Positions 37,404 to 47,070 of a stretch of 53,614 nucleotides of DNA are shown piece after piece. The notes beneath the pieces are model-generated. The model was not told the DNA's origin and made no database searches. It saw only the letters and a list, made by a program, of their open reading frames with translations. Source of the stretch: Gemmatimonadota bacterium (GTDB lineage Bacteria > Gemmatimonadota > Gemmatimonadetes > Longimicrobiales > Gaopeijiaceae). Numbering within the stretch: position 1 is the first letter of the stretch; each line of letters opens with the position of its first letter. The translations under genes and the position numbers were made by a program. The stretch covers positions 1 to 53,614 of the forward strand of contig VXQO01000038.1 in assembly GCA_009838975.1 (NCBI GenBank), written 5' to 3'.

Positions 37404-38168
37404 TCAGATCACCTCGATCAGAGCGACCCGCAGCCAGCCGACCTTCCCGTCGGCCAGGACGATTTCGGCCCATTCACCCGTGCGCCGGTCGATGCGCACC
37501 TTCGTGCCCTCGTGAAGCGTGAATACAGTCAGGCCGCCCTCCTCGGACGGCGCATTCAGCACGCGGGCCTCCGCCGCCATGACGACGGCCTGCTCGGCGT
37601 GTCCGAGACCGGTCTCCCGAATCAGTAGCGTACCGCCCAGGACTAACGTGGCCACGGCCCCCGCGTACGCGGTTCTCCGCAGGGCTGCACGCCAACCGCG
37701 GGGTCGATCGAGCACCATGAGGACCGCCGCAAGGCCGAGCACGGAATAGCACGCCGCGGCCGCGGTCGCGAGCCATCCCCGCGGAATCAGGGCCATCCAC
37801 CAGTCGAAGACCGACAGCACCCAGAAGCGCGGCAGCGGCTCGATTCTGTCCTGGAGCATCCGGTTGACGAGCGCCAGGTTCGCCTGGACGTCCTCGTCCG
37901 CCGGGTCGAGCCGCGCCGCGCGTTCGTAGTTGAGCACCGCCCGCGCCACCTCGCCGAGACGGAAGTGCGCGTTCCCGAGGTTGTAGTAGAGAGCCGCCGA
38001 CTCGTAGCCGCCCTCCAGCACGGCCGCATAACGGTCGGCGGCCCCGCCGAAGTCGCCTTCCTGGTAGAGGCGATTCCCCTGGTCGAAGAGCGCCTCCTGG
38101 GCATGGGCGGGCGAGAGCGCGAGGAACGCGGCCACGGCTGGCAGCGCCAGCACCGGACCCCGCCTCAC
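37404..38168 (-). CDS. BatE-like TPR and SH3 domain protein
   Basis: 254 residues. Signal peptide (LALPAVAAFLALSPAHA), TPR repeats (about 25-105, e.g. AALYYNLGNAHFRLGEVARA), two membrane helices around 118-180, then a bacterial SH3-like domain ending KVGWLRVALIEVI. This is the BatE arrangement and it is the last gene of the Bat operon, where such proteins sit at the periplasmic face. The GTG start overlaps the BatD stop by 4 bases. Confidence 0.85.
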   Translation of the reverse strand: MRRGPVLALPAVAAFLALSPAHAQEALFDQGNRLYQEGDFGGAADRYAAVLEGGYESAALYYNLGNAHFRLGEVARAVLNYERAARLDPADEDVQANLALVNRMLQDRIEPLPRFWVLSVFDWWMALIPRGWLATAAAACYSVLGLAAVLMVLDRPRGWRAALRRTAYAGAVATLVLGGTLLIRETGLGHAEQAVVMAAEARVLNAPSEEGGLTVFTLHEGTKVRIDRRTGEWAEIVLADGKVGWLRVALIEVI

Positions 38169-40000
38169 GCCGACAGCTCCCGCGCCAGATCGCCCATGAT
38201 CGCCGCTGCCCGTTCCAGCACCTTGTCCGCCGGCTCGCGATCGGCACCGGCGGGCGCGAAGCGCTGCCGGTCGCAGTCGTCGAGGCAGGCGAAGAGGCGA
38301 GCAAGCGTTTCAGCTGAAACGCCGCGCCGCGCCGCGATCCTTCCCGCCTCCTCCCTCACCAGCCCCGCCTCGGCGATGTTCAGCTTGTCGGCCAACAACC
38401 CCTGAAGCGCTCCCGCAACCTCGGCATGGAACTCCCTCGGATCCCCCGACGCCAGACCACGGGCCCGGGCAAGCCGCTTTTTCGCCATGCGCCTGGCCCG
38501 TCTCACCCGGGCGTAGGCCACGTCGCCCTCGAGCCGGTCGCGGTGCCGGCGCAGCACGAGCGCGCCCCCCGCGGCGACGAGCGGAAGCAGCAGCACCACC
38601 CAGAAGGCTCCCATCGAGAACAGCGACCCATCCGTCCGCCTGAAGCGCGGCGTACCGATCCGGATGAAGCGGATTTCCTCGCGCAGCGTCTCGACCGCCG
38701 TCGGCACCGCCCCGGCACCCTCGCCGGTAACCGTGATTTCCAGGGGCTGCGACCGGGCGCTCCCGTACCGTCCGGAAGCGGGATCGAAGTAGGAAGCTTC
38801 CACCGGGGGAATCCTCAGCTCGCCGGGCGCACGCGGTATCAGTACGTACTCCCAGGTCCGCGAGCCCTGCAGGCTTCCGCCGCCCTCCGAGATCCGGTCG
38901 TTCGCTTCGGGCGGAAACGCCTCGAACTCGACGGGAAACTCGATTTCGGGCGGCACCAGCGTGCGCAGATTCCCGGTCCCGGAATACTCGACTGTCAGCG
39001 TGACCGCCTCGTTCGTCTCCACCGCATCGCTGTCGAGCGAGGTCGAAACGTCCAGACTCCCGACATGCCCCGCGAACGACGCGGGCCTGCCCTCCACCGG
39101 CAACGGAAGCACCTCGACGGTCACCGGCTGCGAGGCCACCACCACCGGAAGACGCCGGTCCATCAGGCTCGAAAAGTCGAAGATGTCGGCAAACGCATCA
39201 AAAGCCCTGCGATCACGCACCCGCACCTGCGCCTCCACGCTCATCGGATCGAGGGTCCTGGTGCCGGGGCCCGTGGGGAACAGCACCATCCGCCGGATGG
39301 TCGCCGTCAGGTATTCGCTCCCATCCCGGATCACCTGCTGCGTCTGCGGCGAGGTGGGCTGCTCGAGCTCCTCCGACCAGAAACCCGTCGCCTGCGGCAG
39401 CGTCGTGATCGTGTAGGTCTGCACGGGAACGCGCGTGAAGATCCGGTATTCGACGGTGATCGGCTCGTTCTCGAAGACCCGAGTCGTGGAAACATTCGTT
39501 TCGACAAAGAGGTCTTCCGGTGAAACAGCCACCGCCGGATCGCCGGCACCAGCCCCTGCGCCGGGTCCGGGAGACGGCGGCGGAGCGTCGGAAACCACAA
39601 GCGTCACAGGCTCCGTTCGCGCCGTCCGGTCCCCGACCGTGACGCTCACCGGCCCGATCTCGAACGTCCCCTCCTGAAGCGCCTGGAAGCGGTATTGGTA
39701 CGTGATCGCCATGCTCGTGCGCCCGTTCACGATCTGGATCGACGTGGATGTCCCCGCGCTCAGAAAGCCGGCAAACTCCTCCATGTCGGGCAGCACCGGA
39801 TCGGTCTCCAGCTGCTGTGTGCCCGAAACCTCCACATTCAGCACGAACTGGCGCCCCACACCCACCTGCGACGCGCTGAGGAACGCACGCGCACCGACCT
39901 CCTGCGCAAGGACGGCGCCGGGCGAGCCCAACGCGATGATCCACAGGGTAAAGAGGCTCGACCAATGCGTGCCCCTCCCCAACCGTGATACGACCGTCAC
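38165..40000 (-). CDS. BatD-like protein (oxygen tolerance, DUF-rich membrane protein)
   Basis: About 611 residues. An exported signal (LFTLWIIALGSPGAVLAQ) is followed by repeated immunoglobulin-like beta domains typical of BatD (e.g. VSGTQQLETDPVLPDMEEF, FENEPITVEYRIF). One membrane helix lies near residue 470, with a basic cytoplasmic tail. BatD is thought to act with the VWA proteins BatA/B in envelope stress or secretion. I prefer the GTG at 40000, 10 bases after GGAGG and sharing GTGA with a 22-codon ORF; a GTG at 40009 is too close to that site. Confidence 0.87.
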   Translation of the reverse strand: MTVVSRLGRGTHWSSLFTLWIIALGSPGAVLAQEVGARAFLSASQVGVGRQFVLNVEVSGTQQLETDPVLPDMEEFAGFLSAGTSTSIQIVNGRTSMAITYQYRFQALQEGTFEIGPVSVTVGDRTARTEPVTLVVSDAPPPSPGPGAGAGAGDPAVAVSPEDLFVETNVSTTRVFENEPITVEYRIFTRVPVQTYTITTLPQATGFWSEELEQPTSPQTQQVIRDGSEYLTATIRRMVLFPTGPGTRTLDPMSVEAQVRVRDRRAFDAFADIFDFSSLMDRRLPVVVASQPVTVEVLPLPVEGRPASFAGHVGSLDVSTSLDSDAVETNEAVTLTVEYSGTGNLRTLVPPEIEFPVEFEAFPPEANDRISEGGGSLQGSRTWEYVLIPRAPGELRIPPVEASYFDPASGRYGSARSQPLEITVTGEGAGAVPTAVETLREEIRFIRIGTPRFRRTDGSLFSMGAFWVVLLLPLVAAGGALVLRRHRDRLEGDVAYARVRRARRMAKKRLARARGLASGDPREFHAEVAGALQGLLADKLNIAEAGLVREEAGRIAARRGVSAETLARLFACLDDCDRQRFAPAGADREPADKVLERAAAIMGDLARELSA

Positions 40001-40066
40001 CCCTGCCACGCCTCCTCGCCTGCGGGAACGACCGTGACCGTGAAGCCGGGGATCGTCTCCCTCATC

Positions 40067-40903
40067 CTACCAGTCCCTCCTCGGCCGCGAGCCCCGTGCC
40101 TGGGCCGCCTTGCGATTGACCTCGCCCGGGTCTTCGGTGATCGCCTGCAACAGGCGCTCGGCCTGCTCGGGAGTCATCTGCGGCGGAGGCATCTCGGGCT
40201 GCCCCTCCCCGTCCTGCTGGTCCTCCGGCGACGATTCGCCTCCCGGCTGGCCGTCCTGCGGCTGGGGCTGCTGCTGCCCGTCCTCTCCCTGCGAGGGGTC
40301 GTTCTGCTGCTCGCTCTCCTGATCGCCCTGGGGCTGCTGGTTCTCGCCCTGCTGCTGTTGATCCTGGTTCTGTTCGTCGCCCTCCTGGCCCTCGCCGCCC
40401 TGTTGCTGCTGCTGTTGGTCCAGCTGCTGAAGCGCCAGTTCGAGGTTGTGCTTGGCGTCCTGATCTCCCGGATCCAGACGCAGCGCCTGCTTGTACGCCT
40501 CGGCCGCCGGCCCCGGCTGCTGCTGCCTGATCAACGCGTTCCCGAGGTTGTACAGGGCACCCGCCTGCCACTCCGGATCGGCTCCCTCGGCGGCCTCCAG
40601 GAATGCCTCCATCGCGCGCTGGAACTCCTGGCTCCGGTAGAGCGCGTTGCCCTCGTTGAAGCGGACGAGCGGCAGCCCCGGGACCTGCTCCAGGGCTTCC
40701 AGATAGCGGGCGTGCGCCTCCTGGTAGCGTCCCTCGTCGTAGAGCCGGTTCCCGGCCTCGACCTCGCGGCGACCGTCCTGGGCGGTCGTCGGAACCGCCG
40801 GCAAGGCAATCGCGGCCACCGCGAACGCCGCGGAGAGCGCGATCGCGCCAGCCGCCGATCCCGTCGCGGGCCGCCGCCTCACAAGCGAGCGAAGGGTTCT
40901 CAT
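40067..40903 (-). CDS. BatC-like TPR protein with Gln-rich tail
   Basis: 278 residues. Signal peptide or anchor (about 16-42), three TPR units (about 45-150: AGNRLYDEGRYQEAHARYLEA, ALYNLGNALIRQQQPG), then about 80 residues of Gln/Glu/Gly/Asp-rich low complexity (e.g. QQQQQGGEGQEGDEQN) and a short basic end. This is the usual BatC layout. The ATG overlaps the BatB stop by 4 bases. The Gln-rich stretch is probably disordered and acidic. Confidence 0.87.
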   Translation of the reverse strand: MRTLRSLVRRRPATGSAAGAIALSAAFAVAAIALPAVPTTAQDGRREVEAGNRLYDEGRYQEAHARYLEALEQVPGLPLVRFNEGNALYRSQEFQRAMEAFLEAAEGADPEWQAGALYNLGNALIRQQQPGPAAEAYKQALRLDPGDQDAKHNLELALQQLDQQQQQQGGEGQEGDEQNQDQQQQGENQQPQGDQESEQQNDPSQGEDGQQQPQPQDGQPGGESSPEDQQDGEGQPEMPPPQMTPEQAERLLQAITEDPGEVNRKAAQARGSRPRRDW

Positions 40904-41928
40904 GTGGTTTCCTCCGACATTCTCGGCCGACTCCTCCGCCTGCCTGGCACGATGAACTCCGCGACCAGCATAAGCAATGCGGCGCCCAGGAATATCTGAA
41001 ACTGTTCCTCGAACTGCGTGACTTCCCGTGACTCCACCTCCCGGCCGCCGTCTTCGATCCGCTCCACGAGGCGTGCCAGACCTCCGGTGCCCAGGCCGAT
41101 TCTGTGGTACTCTCCGCCCGTTTGCAGGGCGATGTCCTGAAGCGAGGTTTCGTTGAGCCGGGTCGTGATCACATTGCCCTGCTCGTCACGGCGGAACCTG
41201 CCCCGCGCCTCCATTCCCTCCGCGTCGGGGAGCGGCACGCCTTCCACCGATCCCACGCCCACCGTGTGGATCGTGACCTCGGCCTCGGCTGCCGCCGCGA
41301 TCGCCTCGGCGAGCCCTCCTTCGTGGTCCTCGCCATCGGTGACGATCACCACGATCCTGTTCTCGGCCGGAGTGTCCTCGAGCGCCTCCACGGCCACCGT
41401 GATCGCCTTCGCAAGATCGGTTCCCTGCGTCGACATCAGCGTCGGGTCCATGGCGCTCAGAAACATCATCGCCGCGCCGTAGTCCGCCGTGAGCGGGCTC
41501 TGCACGAAAGCGTCGCCCGCGAAGGCGACCAGGCCGATCCGGTCTCCGTCCAGACGCTGGATGATGCGGCCGATCTCGATCTTCGCGCGCTCCAGCCGGT
41601 TGGGCGCGATGTCCTCGGCGTACATCGAGTTCGAGACGTCCAGCGCGACCATCACGTCCTGGCCCTGGCGGCGCAGCGTCTCCACGCGCGTGCCGAACTG
41701 CGGCCGCGCGAGCGCAAAGCCGAGCAGCGCGACCGCGCCCAGGACGAGCGCCATCTTCCACCGCACCGCCGTCGTGTTGACCGACGACCGCAGGCGGCGC
41801 ACCAGATCGTGCTCTCCGAAGCGGTCGAGAAGCGCGCGGCTGCGGCCGCTCGCGTACCAGTACAGCACGGCGAGCAGCGGCACGAGGGCCAGCGCCCACA
41901 GCCACGGACCGGCGCCGAAGCGGAACAT
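40900..41928 (-). CDS. BatB-like VWA domain membrane protein
   Basis: 342 residues. Two N-terminal membrane helices, a von Willebrand factor A domain with the metal site MVALDVSNSMYAEDIAPNR (DxSxS), a Thr of the MIDAS in DPTLMSTQGTDLAK and Asp in VIVTDGEDHEGG, and a C-terminal helix. The DVSNSMxAEDIAPNRL pattern is diagnostic of BatA/BatB. It shares one base with the BatA stop (TGATG). Role is inferred from the Bat system: a membrane-bound adhesion or assembly partner. Confidence 0.93.
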   Translation of the reverse strand: MFRFGAGPWLWALALVPLLAVLYWYASGRSRALLDRFGEHDLVRRLRSSVNTTAVRWKMALVLGAVALLGFALARPQFGTRVETLRRQGQDVMVALDVSNSMYAEDIAPNRLERAKIEIGRIIQRLDGDRIGLVAFAGDAFVQSPLTADYGAAMMFLSAMDPTLMSTQGTDLAKAITVAVEALEDTPAENRIVVIVTDGEDHEGGLAEAIAAAAEAEVTIHTVGVGSVEGVPLPDAEGMEARGRFRRDEQGNVITTRLNETSLQDIALQTGGEYHRIGLGTGGLARLVERIEDGGREVESREVTQFEEQFQIFLGAALLMLVAEFIVPGRRRSRPRMSEETT

Positions 41929-42920
41929 CAGGGCAGCGTCCTCAGCCAGGTGCGCCTCAGTACCACCTCCAGAAGCAGCAGGATCAGTCCCGCCGCCAGC
42001 GGCAGGGTGAAGCGTTCGCCGTAGCTTGTGAAATTCTGCACAAGGATCTCGGTGGTCTCCAGTTCGTCAATCTCTTCGTAGATGGCCTCGAGGCTCTCGC
42101 GATCGGTCGCGCGGTAGTAGCGGCCGCCGGTCGTCTCGGCGGTGGCCCGCAGCACCGGTTCGTCCACGTCGACACGGGTGGTGACGTAGCGGCGCCCGCC
42201 GAAACGGTCCGTCACCGGAACCCGGGCCATGCCCCGCGCGCCCGCGCCTATCGTGTAGACGCGCACACCCAGCGCCTGGGCTGCCTGAGCGGCGGTGACC
42301 GGATCGATCTCACCCCGGTTGTTGCGCCCGTCGGTCAGCAGGATCACGACCTTCGACGCGGCCTCGCTCGCCTGCAGCCGCTTCACCGCGGTGGCCAGCC
42401 CCATCCCCACCGCCGTGCCGTCCTCGACCATGCCGACTTCGAGTTCGGCCATCAGCGACGTCACCACGGAGTGATCCAGGGTGAGCGGGGCCTGGGTGAA
42501 CGCCCTGCCCGCAAAGATCACCAGGCCGATGCGGTCGTTCGCGCGGCCCGCCGCGAAGTCGGCGGCCACCTCCTTGACCGCCTCCAGCCGGTTGGGAGCC
42601 AAATCCTCCGCGAGCATCGAGCTGGATACGTCGAGCGCCAGCACGATGTCGATCCCCTCCGAAACGACGTTCTCGCCGGTCACCCCGGTCTGCGGCCGTG
42701 CGAACGCCACGATGAGGCAGACCAGCACCAGTCCGCGCAACGCGGCCGGCAGGTGCCGCAGCCACCGCCCCTCGCCGCCGTCGGCGCGCGCGAGCCCGGC
42801 GACGTCCGGGTGGGTGAGCGACCCCCGCCGCCTCCGCCCGCGTGACAGGTACCACCACCCCAGCAACGGGACGACACCCAGCAGGAGCAGGAACCACGGA
42901 TCCTCGAATCGAAAGATCAT
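41928..42920 (-). CDS. BatA-like VWA domain membrane protein
   Basis: 330 residues, paralogue of the next gene. N-terminal helices (FLLLLGVVPLLGWWYL and LRGLVLVCLIVAFARPQ), a VWA domain with VLALDVSSSMLAEDLAPNR, VILLTDGRNNRGEID and a MIDAS Thr in DGTAVGMGLATAV, and a C-terminal helix with LAAGLILLLLEVVLRR. It is likely the partner of BatB and is fed by the MoxR ATPase encoded at the head of the operon. The ATG overlaps the upstream stop by 4 bases. Confidence 0.93.
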   Translation of the reverse strand: MIFRFEDPWFLLLLGVVPLLGWWYLSRGRRRRGSLTHPDVAGLARADGGEGRWLRHLPAALRGLVLVCLIVAFARPQTGVTGENVVSEGIDIVLALDVSSSMLAEDLAPNRLEAVKEVAADFAAGRANDRIGLVIFAGRAFTQAPLTLDHSVVTSLMAELEVGMVEDGTAVGMGLATAVKRLQASEAASKVVILLTDGRNNRGEIDPVTAAQAAQALGVRVYTIGAGARGMARVPVTDRFGGRRYVTTRVDVDEPVLRATAETTGGRYYRATDRESLEAIYEEIDELETTEILVQNFTSYGERFTLPLAAGLILLLLEVVLRRTWLRTLP

Positions 42921-43933
42921 CGGCCGTCCCCGGCTGCTTCCGCGGGTTCATCCGGCCGCTCGCCGTTGTCCGCCTCCGGCACCCGGCCCGGCCCGCTCGT
43001 CAACTCGACCAGGGTGCGCGCCGCGCCCAGCACCTCCCGCGACGCGTCCGCGTCGGGACGCAGCTTCGCGAACTTCACCAGGTCGCAGCGGGCCAGGAAG
43101 GTGTGGAAGGTGCCCGTGATCCGGCTGCCCAGCGCGGCGTTGCGCAGCCCGGCGACCACCTCGCGCGTGGTCATCTCGAGGGCGGGCACTTCGAGCTGCC
43201 CCTCGACGTAGGTGCGCACGATCTCCGAGACGCGGACGTGCCAGGTCTTTACCTCGCCGCGCTCCAGCAGCGCCGACCGCTCCAGCTCGTCGAGCGCCTC
43301 GAGCGCCACCAGGTGGTGCGGGCGCGGCGGCACCTTCGGCCTGGAGATCTCGGCCGCGGGGCGTGCGCGCCTGCGGCGGTGGACGTAGAGCGCACCGGCC
43401 GCCAGGGCCGCCGCCAATAGCAGCCACGGCATCAGGAGCCACCAGTTGCGCGCGATCGACAGCGGCCCCCTGATCTCGCGGATGTCGCCCGACTCGTCGA
43501 GCCCGACGCTCACGACGCCGATGCGGTAGGGGTCGGTGAAGAGCGTGCGTACGGTGCCGTCCGGGCCCACCACCGGGATCTCGATCACCGGGATCTCCAG
43601 TTCGCCCAGTTCGAAGCTCGTGAGGATGAGGGCCGCGGCGGACACCGCACCGTCACCACCCGGCGCGGCATTCGGCGGGGCGACCCCGTAGCTGAGCACC
43701 TCGAAGGGCCCGACATCGAGCGAGTCGGCCCACTCGACCGACCAGTCCGCCGGGTGGTCCACACGCAACAGCACCGAGACCGGGTCGCCCAGGTGGATCA
43801 TCGTCGTGTCGACGTCCATGGCGACGCGGAGGTCCTGCCCGGCCGCCGCCCACACACCCGGGCCCGGCGGCGCTCCCGCGCCCGTCGCCCCAGCCAATGC
43901 GACCCCCGCGCCCCACCAGGCCATCGCCCTCAC
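42917..43933 (-). CDS. DUF4381/BatD-like exported membrane protein of the Bat operon
   Basis: 338 residues. Signal peptide; a beta-rich periplasmic domain (about 35-145: DPVSVLLRVDHPADWSVEW, SFELGELEIPVIEIPVV), which resembles one BatD repeat; one membrane helix (about 165-187: LLMPWLLLAAALAAGALYV); then an Arg-rich turn and a helical cytoplasmic domain with ALEALDELERSALL as in DUF4381. Genes of this type lie between DUF58 and BatA in many Bat operons, but their function is unknown. Overlaps on both sides are 4 bases. Confidence 0.75.
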   Translation of the reverse strand: MRAMAWWGAGVALAGATGAGAPPGPGVWAAAGQDLRVAMDVDTTMIHLGDPVSVLLRVDHPADWSVEWADSLDVGPFEVLSYGVAPPNAAPGGDGAVSAAALILTSFELGELEIPVIEIPVVGPDGTVRTLFTDPYRIGVVSVGLDESGDIREIRGPLSIARNWWLLMPWLLLAAALAAGALYVHRRRRARPAAEISRPKVPPRPHHLVALEALDELERSALLERGEVKTWHVRVSEIVRTYVEGQLEVPALEMTTREVVAGLRNAALGSRITGTFHTFLARCDLVKFAKLRPDADASREVLGAARTLVELTSGPGRVPEADNGERPDEPAEAAGDGR

Positions 43934-44808
43934 CGGACCCGCCGTCCCCGCTCCTCGAAGAAGCGCCTGAGAGCCCGCTCATACGGCACCCCCGTCGTCA
44001 CATCGATCGAGTCCACCTTGCTGCGCCGGAAGACCTCGTCCACGCGCTCCCGCGCCGCCGCGCTCCCGGCCCCGTACCGGGCCTGGAACGCCCGACCCGA
44101 CGTGTTCACCACCACCCGCTCGCCCGTTTCGGCGTCCTCGAACTCGACGAACCCCATCGGCGGAACCTCGGCCTCGCGCACATCGCCCACGCGCACCGCG
44201 ACCAGGTCGTGCCGCCGCGCCGCCACCGACAGCGCCTGCTCGTATCCCTCGGCCAGAAAGTCCGACACCAGGAACGCAACTGCGCGCCGCCGCGTCACCC
44301 GCGCCAGGTACTCCAGAGCGCCCGCAATGTCCGTCCCCGTCCCCTGCGCCGGGTGGTACAGCAACTCGCGCAACACCCGCAGTGCGTGCCGGCGCCCTTT
44401 CCGCGGCGGCACGAACCGCTCGATCCGGTCGGAAAACAGGATCAGCCCGACCTTGTCGTTGTTCTTGATCGCGCTGAAGGCCAGCACCCCGCACAGCTCG
44501 GCCGCCAGCTCCGACTTCATCCGCGCCCTGGTCCCGAAGTGCGCCGAAGCGCTGACGTCCACAACCAGCATCAGCGTCAGCTCGCGCTCCTCCTCGAATA
44601 CCTTCACGTGCGGCGAGCCCGTCCGAGCCGTCACGTTCCAGTCGATCCCGCGGATGTCGTCGCCGTAGCGGTACTCGCGCACCTCGGCGAAGCTCATCCC
44701 CCGCCCCTTGAAGACGGAGTGGTACTCGCCCGAGAACACGTCGTTCACCAGGCCGCGCGTGGTGATCTCCAGCAGCCTGACCTGCTTGAGAATCTCGCGG
44801 GGAATCAC
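43930..44808 (-). CDS. DUF58 domain protein
   Basis: 292 residues. DUF58 signature: GRGMSFAEVREYRYGDDIRG followed by IDWNVTARTG, and a VWA-like fold with MLVVDVSASAHFGT. DUF58 proteins almost always accompany MoxR ATPases and VWA proteins, as here. It is cytoplasmic as far as the sequence shows. The start is GTG 44808 with AAAGG 9 bases upstream. The 75-base gap to moxR holds an AT-rich dyad (44839-44861), which may give this part of the operon its own control. Confidence 0.93.
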   Translation of the reverse strand: MIPREILKQVRLLEITTRGLVNDVFSGEYHSVFKGRGMSFAEVREYRYGDDIRGIDWNVTARTGSPHVKVFEEERELTLMLVVDVSASAHFGTRARMKSELAAELCGVLAFSAIKNNDKVGLILFSDRIERFVPPRKGRRHALRVLRELLYHPAQGTGTDIAGALEYLARVTRRRAVAFLVSDFLAEGYEQALSVAARRHDLVAVRVGDVREAEVPPMGFVEFEDAETGERVVVNTSGRAFQARYGAGSAAARERVDEVFRRSKVDSIDVTTGVPYERALRRFFEERGRRVR

Positions 44809-44838
44809 CGGTCGCTGCCTTTAGCCGGCCACGCCGTA

Positions 44839-44861
44839 ATGACAACATTACAAAATGTCAT
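44839..44861. promoter_or_regulatory. Dyad ATGACA-11-TGTCAT upstream of the DUF58 gene
   Basis: Two perfect 6-base arms, ATGACA (44839-44844) and TGTCAT (44856-44861), in an AT-rich gap of otherwise GC-rich DNA. On the leftward strand a TGTAAT hexamer in the middle could be a -10 box. It shares the TGACA and TGTAATG words with the dyad at the other end of the Bat operon (37339-37381). Confidence 0.35.
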
Positions 44862-44883
44862 GTCGACTTTACTATCCTGGATC

Positions 44884-45873
<990 letters not shown>

Positions 45874-45925
45874 GCCACCTTGCGGTAATTGTTCGTGTTC
45901 GGGGATTGGGCCCGGGCGCGGGAAT

Positions 45926-45968
45926 CCCGCCGCCACGGGAAGAGCGCGGCGGGGCCGCGGCGGCCCCG
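45926..45968 (-). promoter_or_regulatory. Structured GC-rich leader of moxR
   Basis: Two strong hairpins lie in the 212-base gap before moxR. One has a 9-base perfect stem around a single base (45950-45968, arms CGGGGCCGC and GCGGCCCCG). The other has 6-base arms GCGGGA/TCCCGC near 45929-45941. No T-run follows, so neither looks like a simple terminator; they may fold the moxR leader. Confidence 0.3.
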
Positions 45969-46073
45969 TAATTCGATTCGCAGACAATCTTAATGGATGA
46001 AGGGCCACGGGGAACGGTTGCCGGGGGCGGCGCGATCCGGCCGGGAATGGTCGCCGGAGCGCTCTGACGGCAG

Positions 46074-46079
46074 TATTCT
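46074..46079 (+). promoter_or_regulatory. -10-like TATTCT six bases before the DUF5777 ATG
   Basis: TATTCT at 46074-46079 is the same hexamer as in the promoter at 7046-7074 and lies 6 bases before ATG 46086, which would make this message leaderless. No convincing -35 box is seen, so this is weak on its own. Confidence 0.3.
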
Positions 46080-46085
46080 CCACGC

Positions 46086-46973
46086 ATGAGGAATCTCATC
46101 CAGCGGACACTGCCGAGCCTCTGCGTCGCCGTCTTCTGGCTGGCGACGCCTGCCACCGCCTCGGCGCAGGACGTCTTCGCATCCACGCAATCGGCGACGC
46201 TGCCGACTGCGGCCGGCATGAACGCGGGCGACATCCTGATCGAGATCTCGCACAGGTTCGGTCACCTGTCGGACGGCGGGAGCGACCTGTGGGGGCTCGA
46301 CGGATTCGTGCTGAATCGCCTCGGTCTTGCGTACGCACCCCACGACCACTTCGCCCTCGGGATCCTCAGGTCCAACAGCATGGACAACCTGGAGTTCAAC
46401 GCGCGCTTCGCCGGCCTGGGCCTCGATGCCGGGATCGTGCCCATCGAGTTTGCCGTGCAGTCGGGAGTGGCGTGGAATCTCCAGGACGAAGCGGGAGACG
46501 ATCACGAGGGTCATCAGCATCAGGTACTGCGCGACGGCGACACCGGCGGCGGCGCCCGCGACGACGATGCGGTCGAGGCGAACGAGATGCAGGCCTATGC
46601 GCAGGTGATTGCGAACACGATACTGGCCGACCGCCTCGCGCTCGGCGTTGTGCCCACCCTCCTTTGGAACCCGCGGATTCAGGACCACGACCGCGAGGCC
46701 GCCGTTTCCGTCGGCGTCAATGGCCAGTTGTACCTCGATGAGCGCTGGAGCCTCTTCGGTGAGTGGATCTTCAGCCAGGCCCGGAAGGATCAGGAATACG
46801 ACTCCGGTTCGTTCGGGGCCGAAATCCGCACGCGCGGGCACTTCTTCAAACTCGTGATCACGAACCAGCACCAGATGAACCCGACCCATACCCTCGCCGG
46901 CGCGGCCGAGGACTTCCTTGACCCCGGCTCGTGGCGCTTCGGCTTCAATATCCAGCGGACGGTGCGGTTCTGA
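46086..46973 (+). CDS. DUF5777-like beta-barrel protein
   Basis: 295 residues. Signal peptide (LCVAVFWLATPATASA), then amphipathic strands typical of an outer-membrane barrel, ending RFGFNIQRTVRF with a C-terminal aromatic residue. The segment ISHRFGHLSDGG and FGLxRS-type strands match DUF5777. Residues about 138-165 form an acidic, His-rich loop (DDHEGHQHQ) that could bind metal or be surface exposed. Function of the family is unknown; relatives often lie near YceI-like or electron-transfer genes, not seen here. Confidence 0.78.
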   Translation: MRNLIQRTLPSLCVAVFWLATPATASAQDVFASTQSATLPTAAGMNAGDILIEISHRFGHLSDGGSDLWGLDGFVLNRLGLAYAPHDHFALGILRSNSMDNLEFNARFAGLGLDAGIVPIEFAVQSGVAWNLQDEAGDDHEGHQHQVLRDGDTGGGARDDDAVEANEMQAYAQVIANTILADRLALGVVPTLLWNPRIQDHDREAAVSVGVNGQLYLDERWSLFGEWIFSQARKDQEYDSGSFGAEIRTRGHFFKLVITNQHQMNPTHTLAGAAEDFLDPGSWRFGFNIQRTVRF

Positions 46974-47070
46974 TTCGGCGGCGGTGGATTCCGGCGGCGG
47001 CGCTGTTGGGGCTGGCGTGGACGATATGGATGTCGAAAGCGTGGTCGTCTACGAGCTGATCAGCCGCTGA

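Noticed and set aside
39997..40065. 22-codon ORF between batC and batD on the minus strand, stop overlapping the batD GTG
   Set aside because: Too short and without family or a clear ribosome site; useful only as a hint for the batD start.
46974..47070. About 30 codons reading as a Trp-rich membrane-like peptide after the DUF5777 gene
   Set aside because: No ATG, GTG or TTG start in that frame; only CTG is available.
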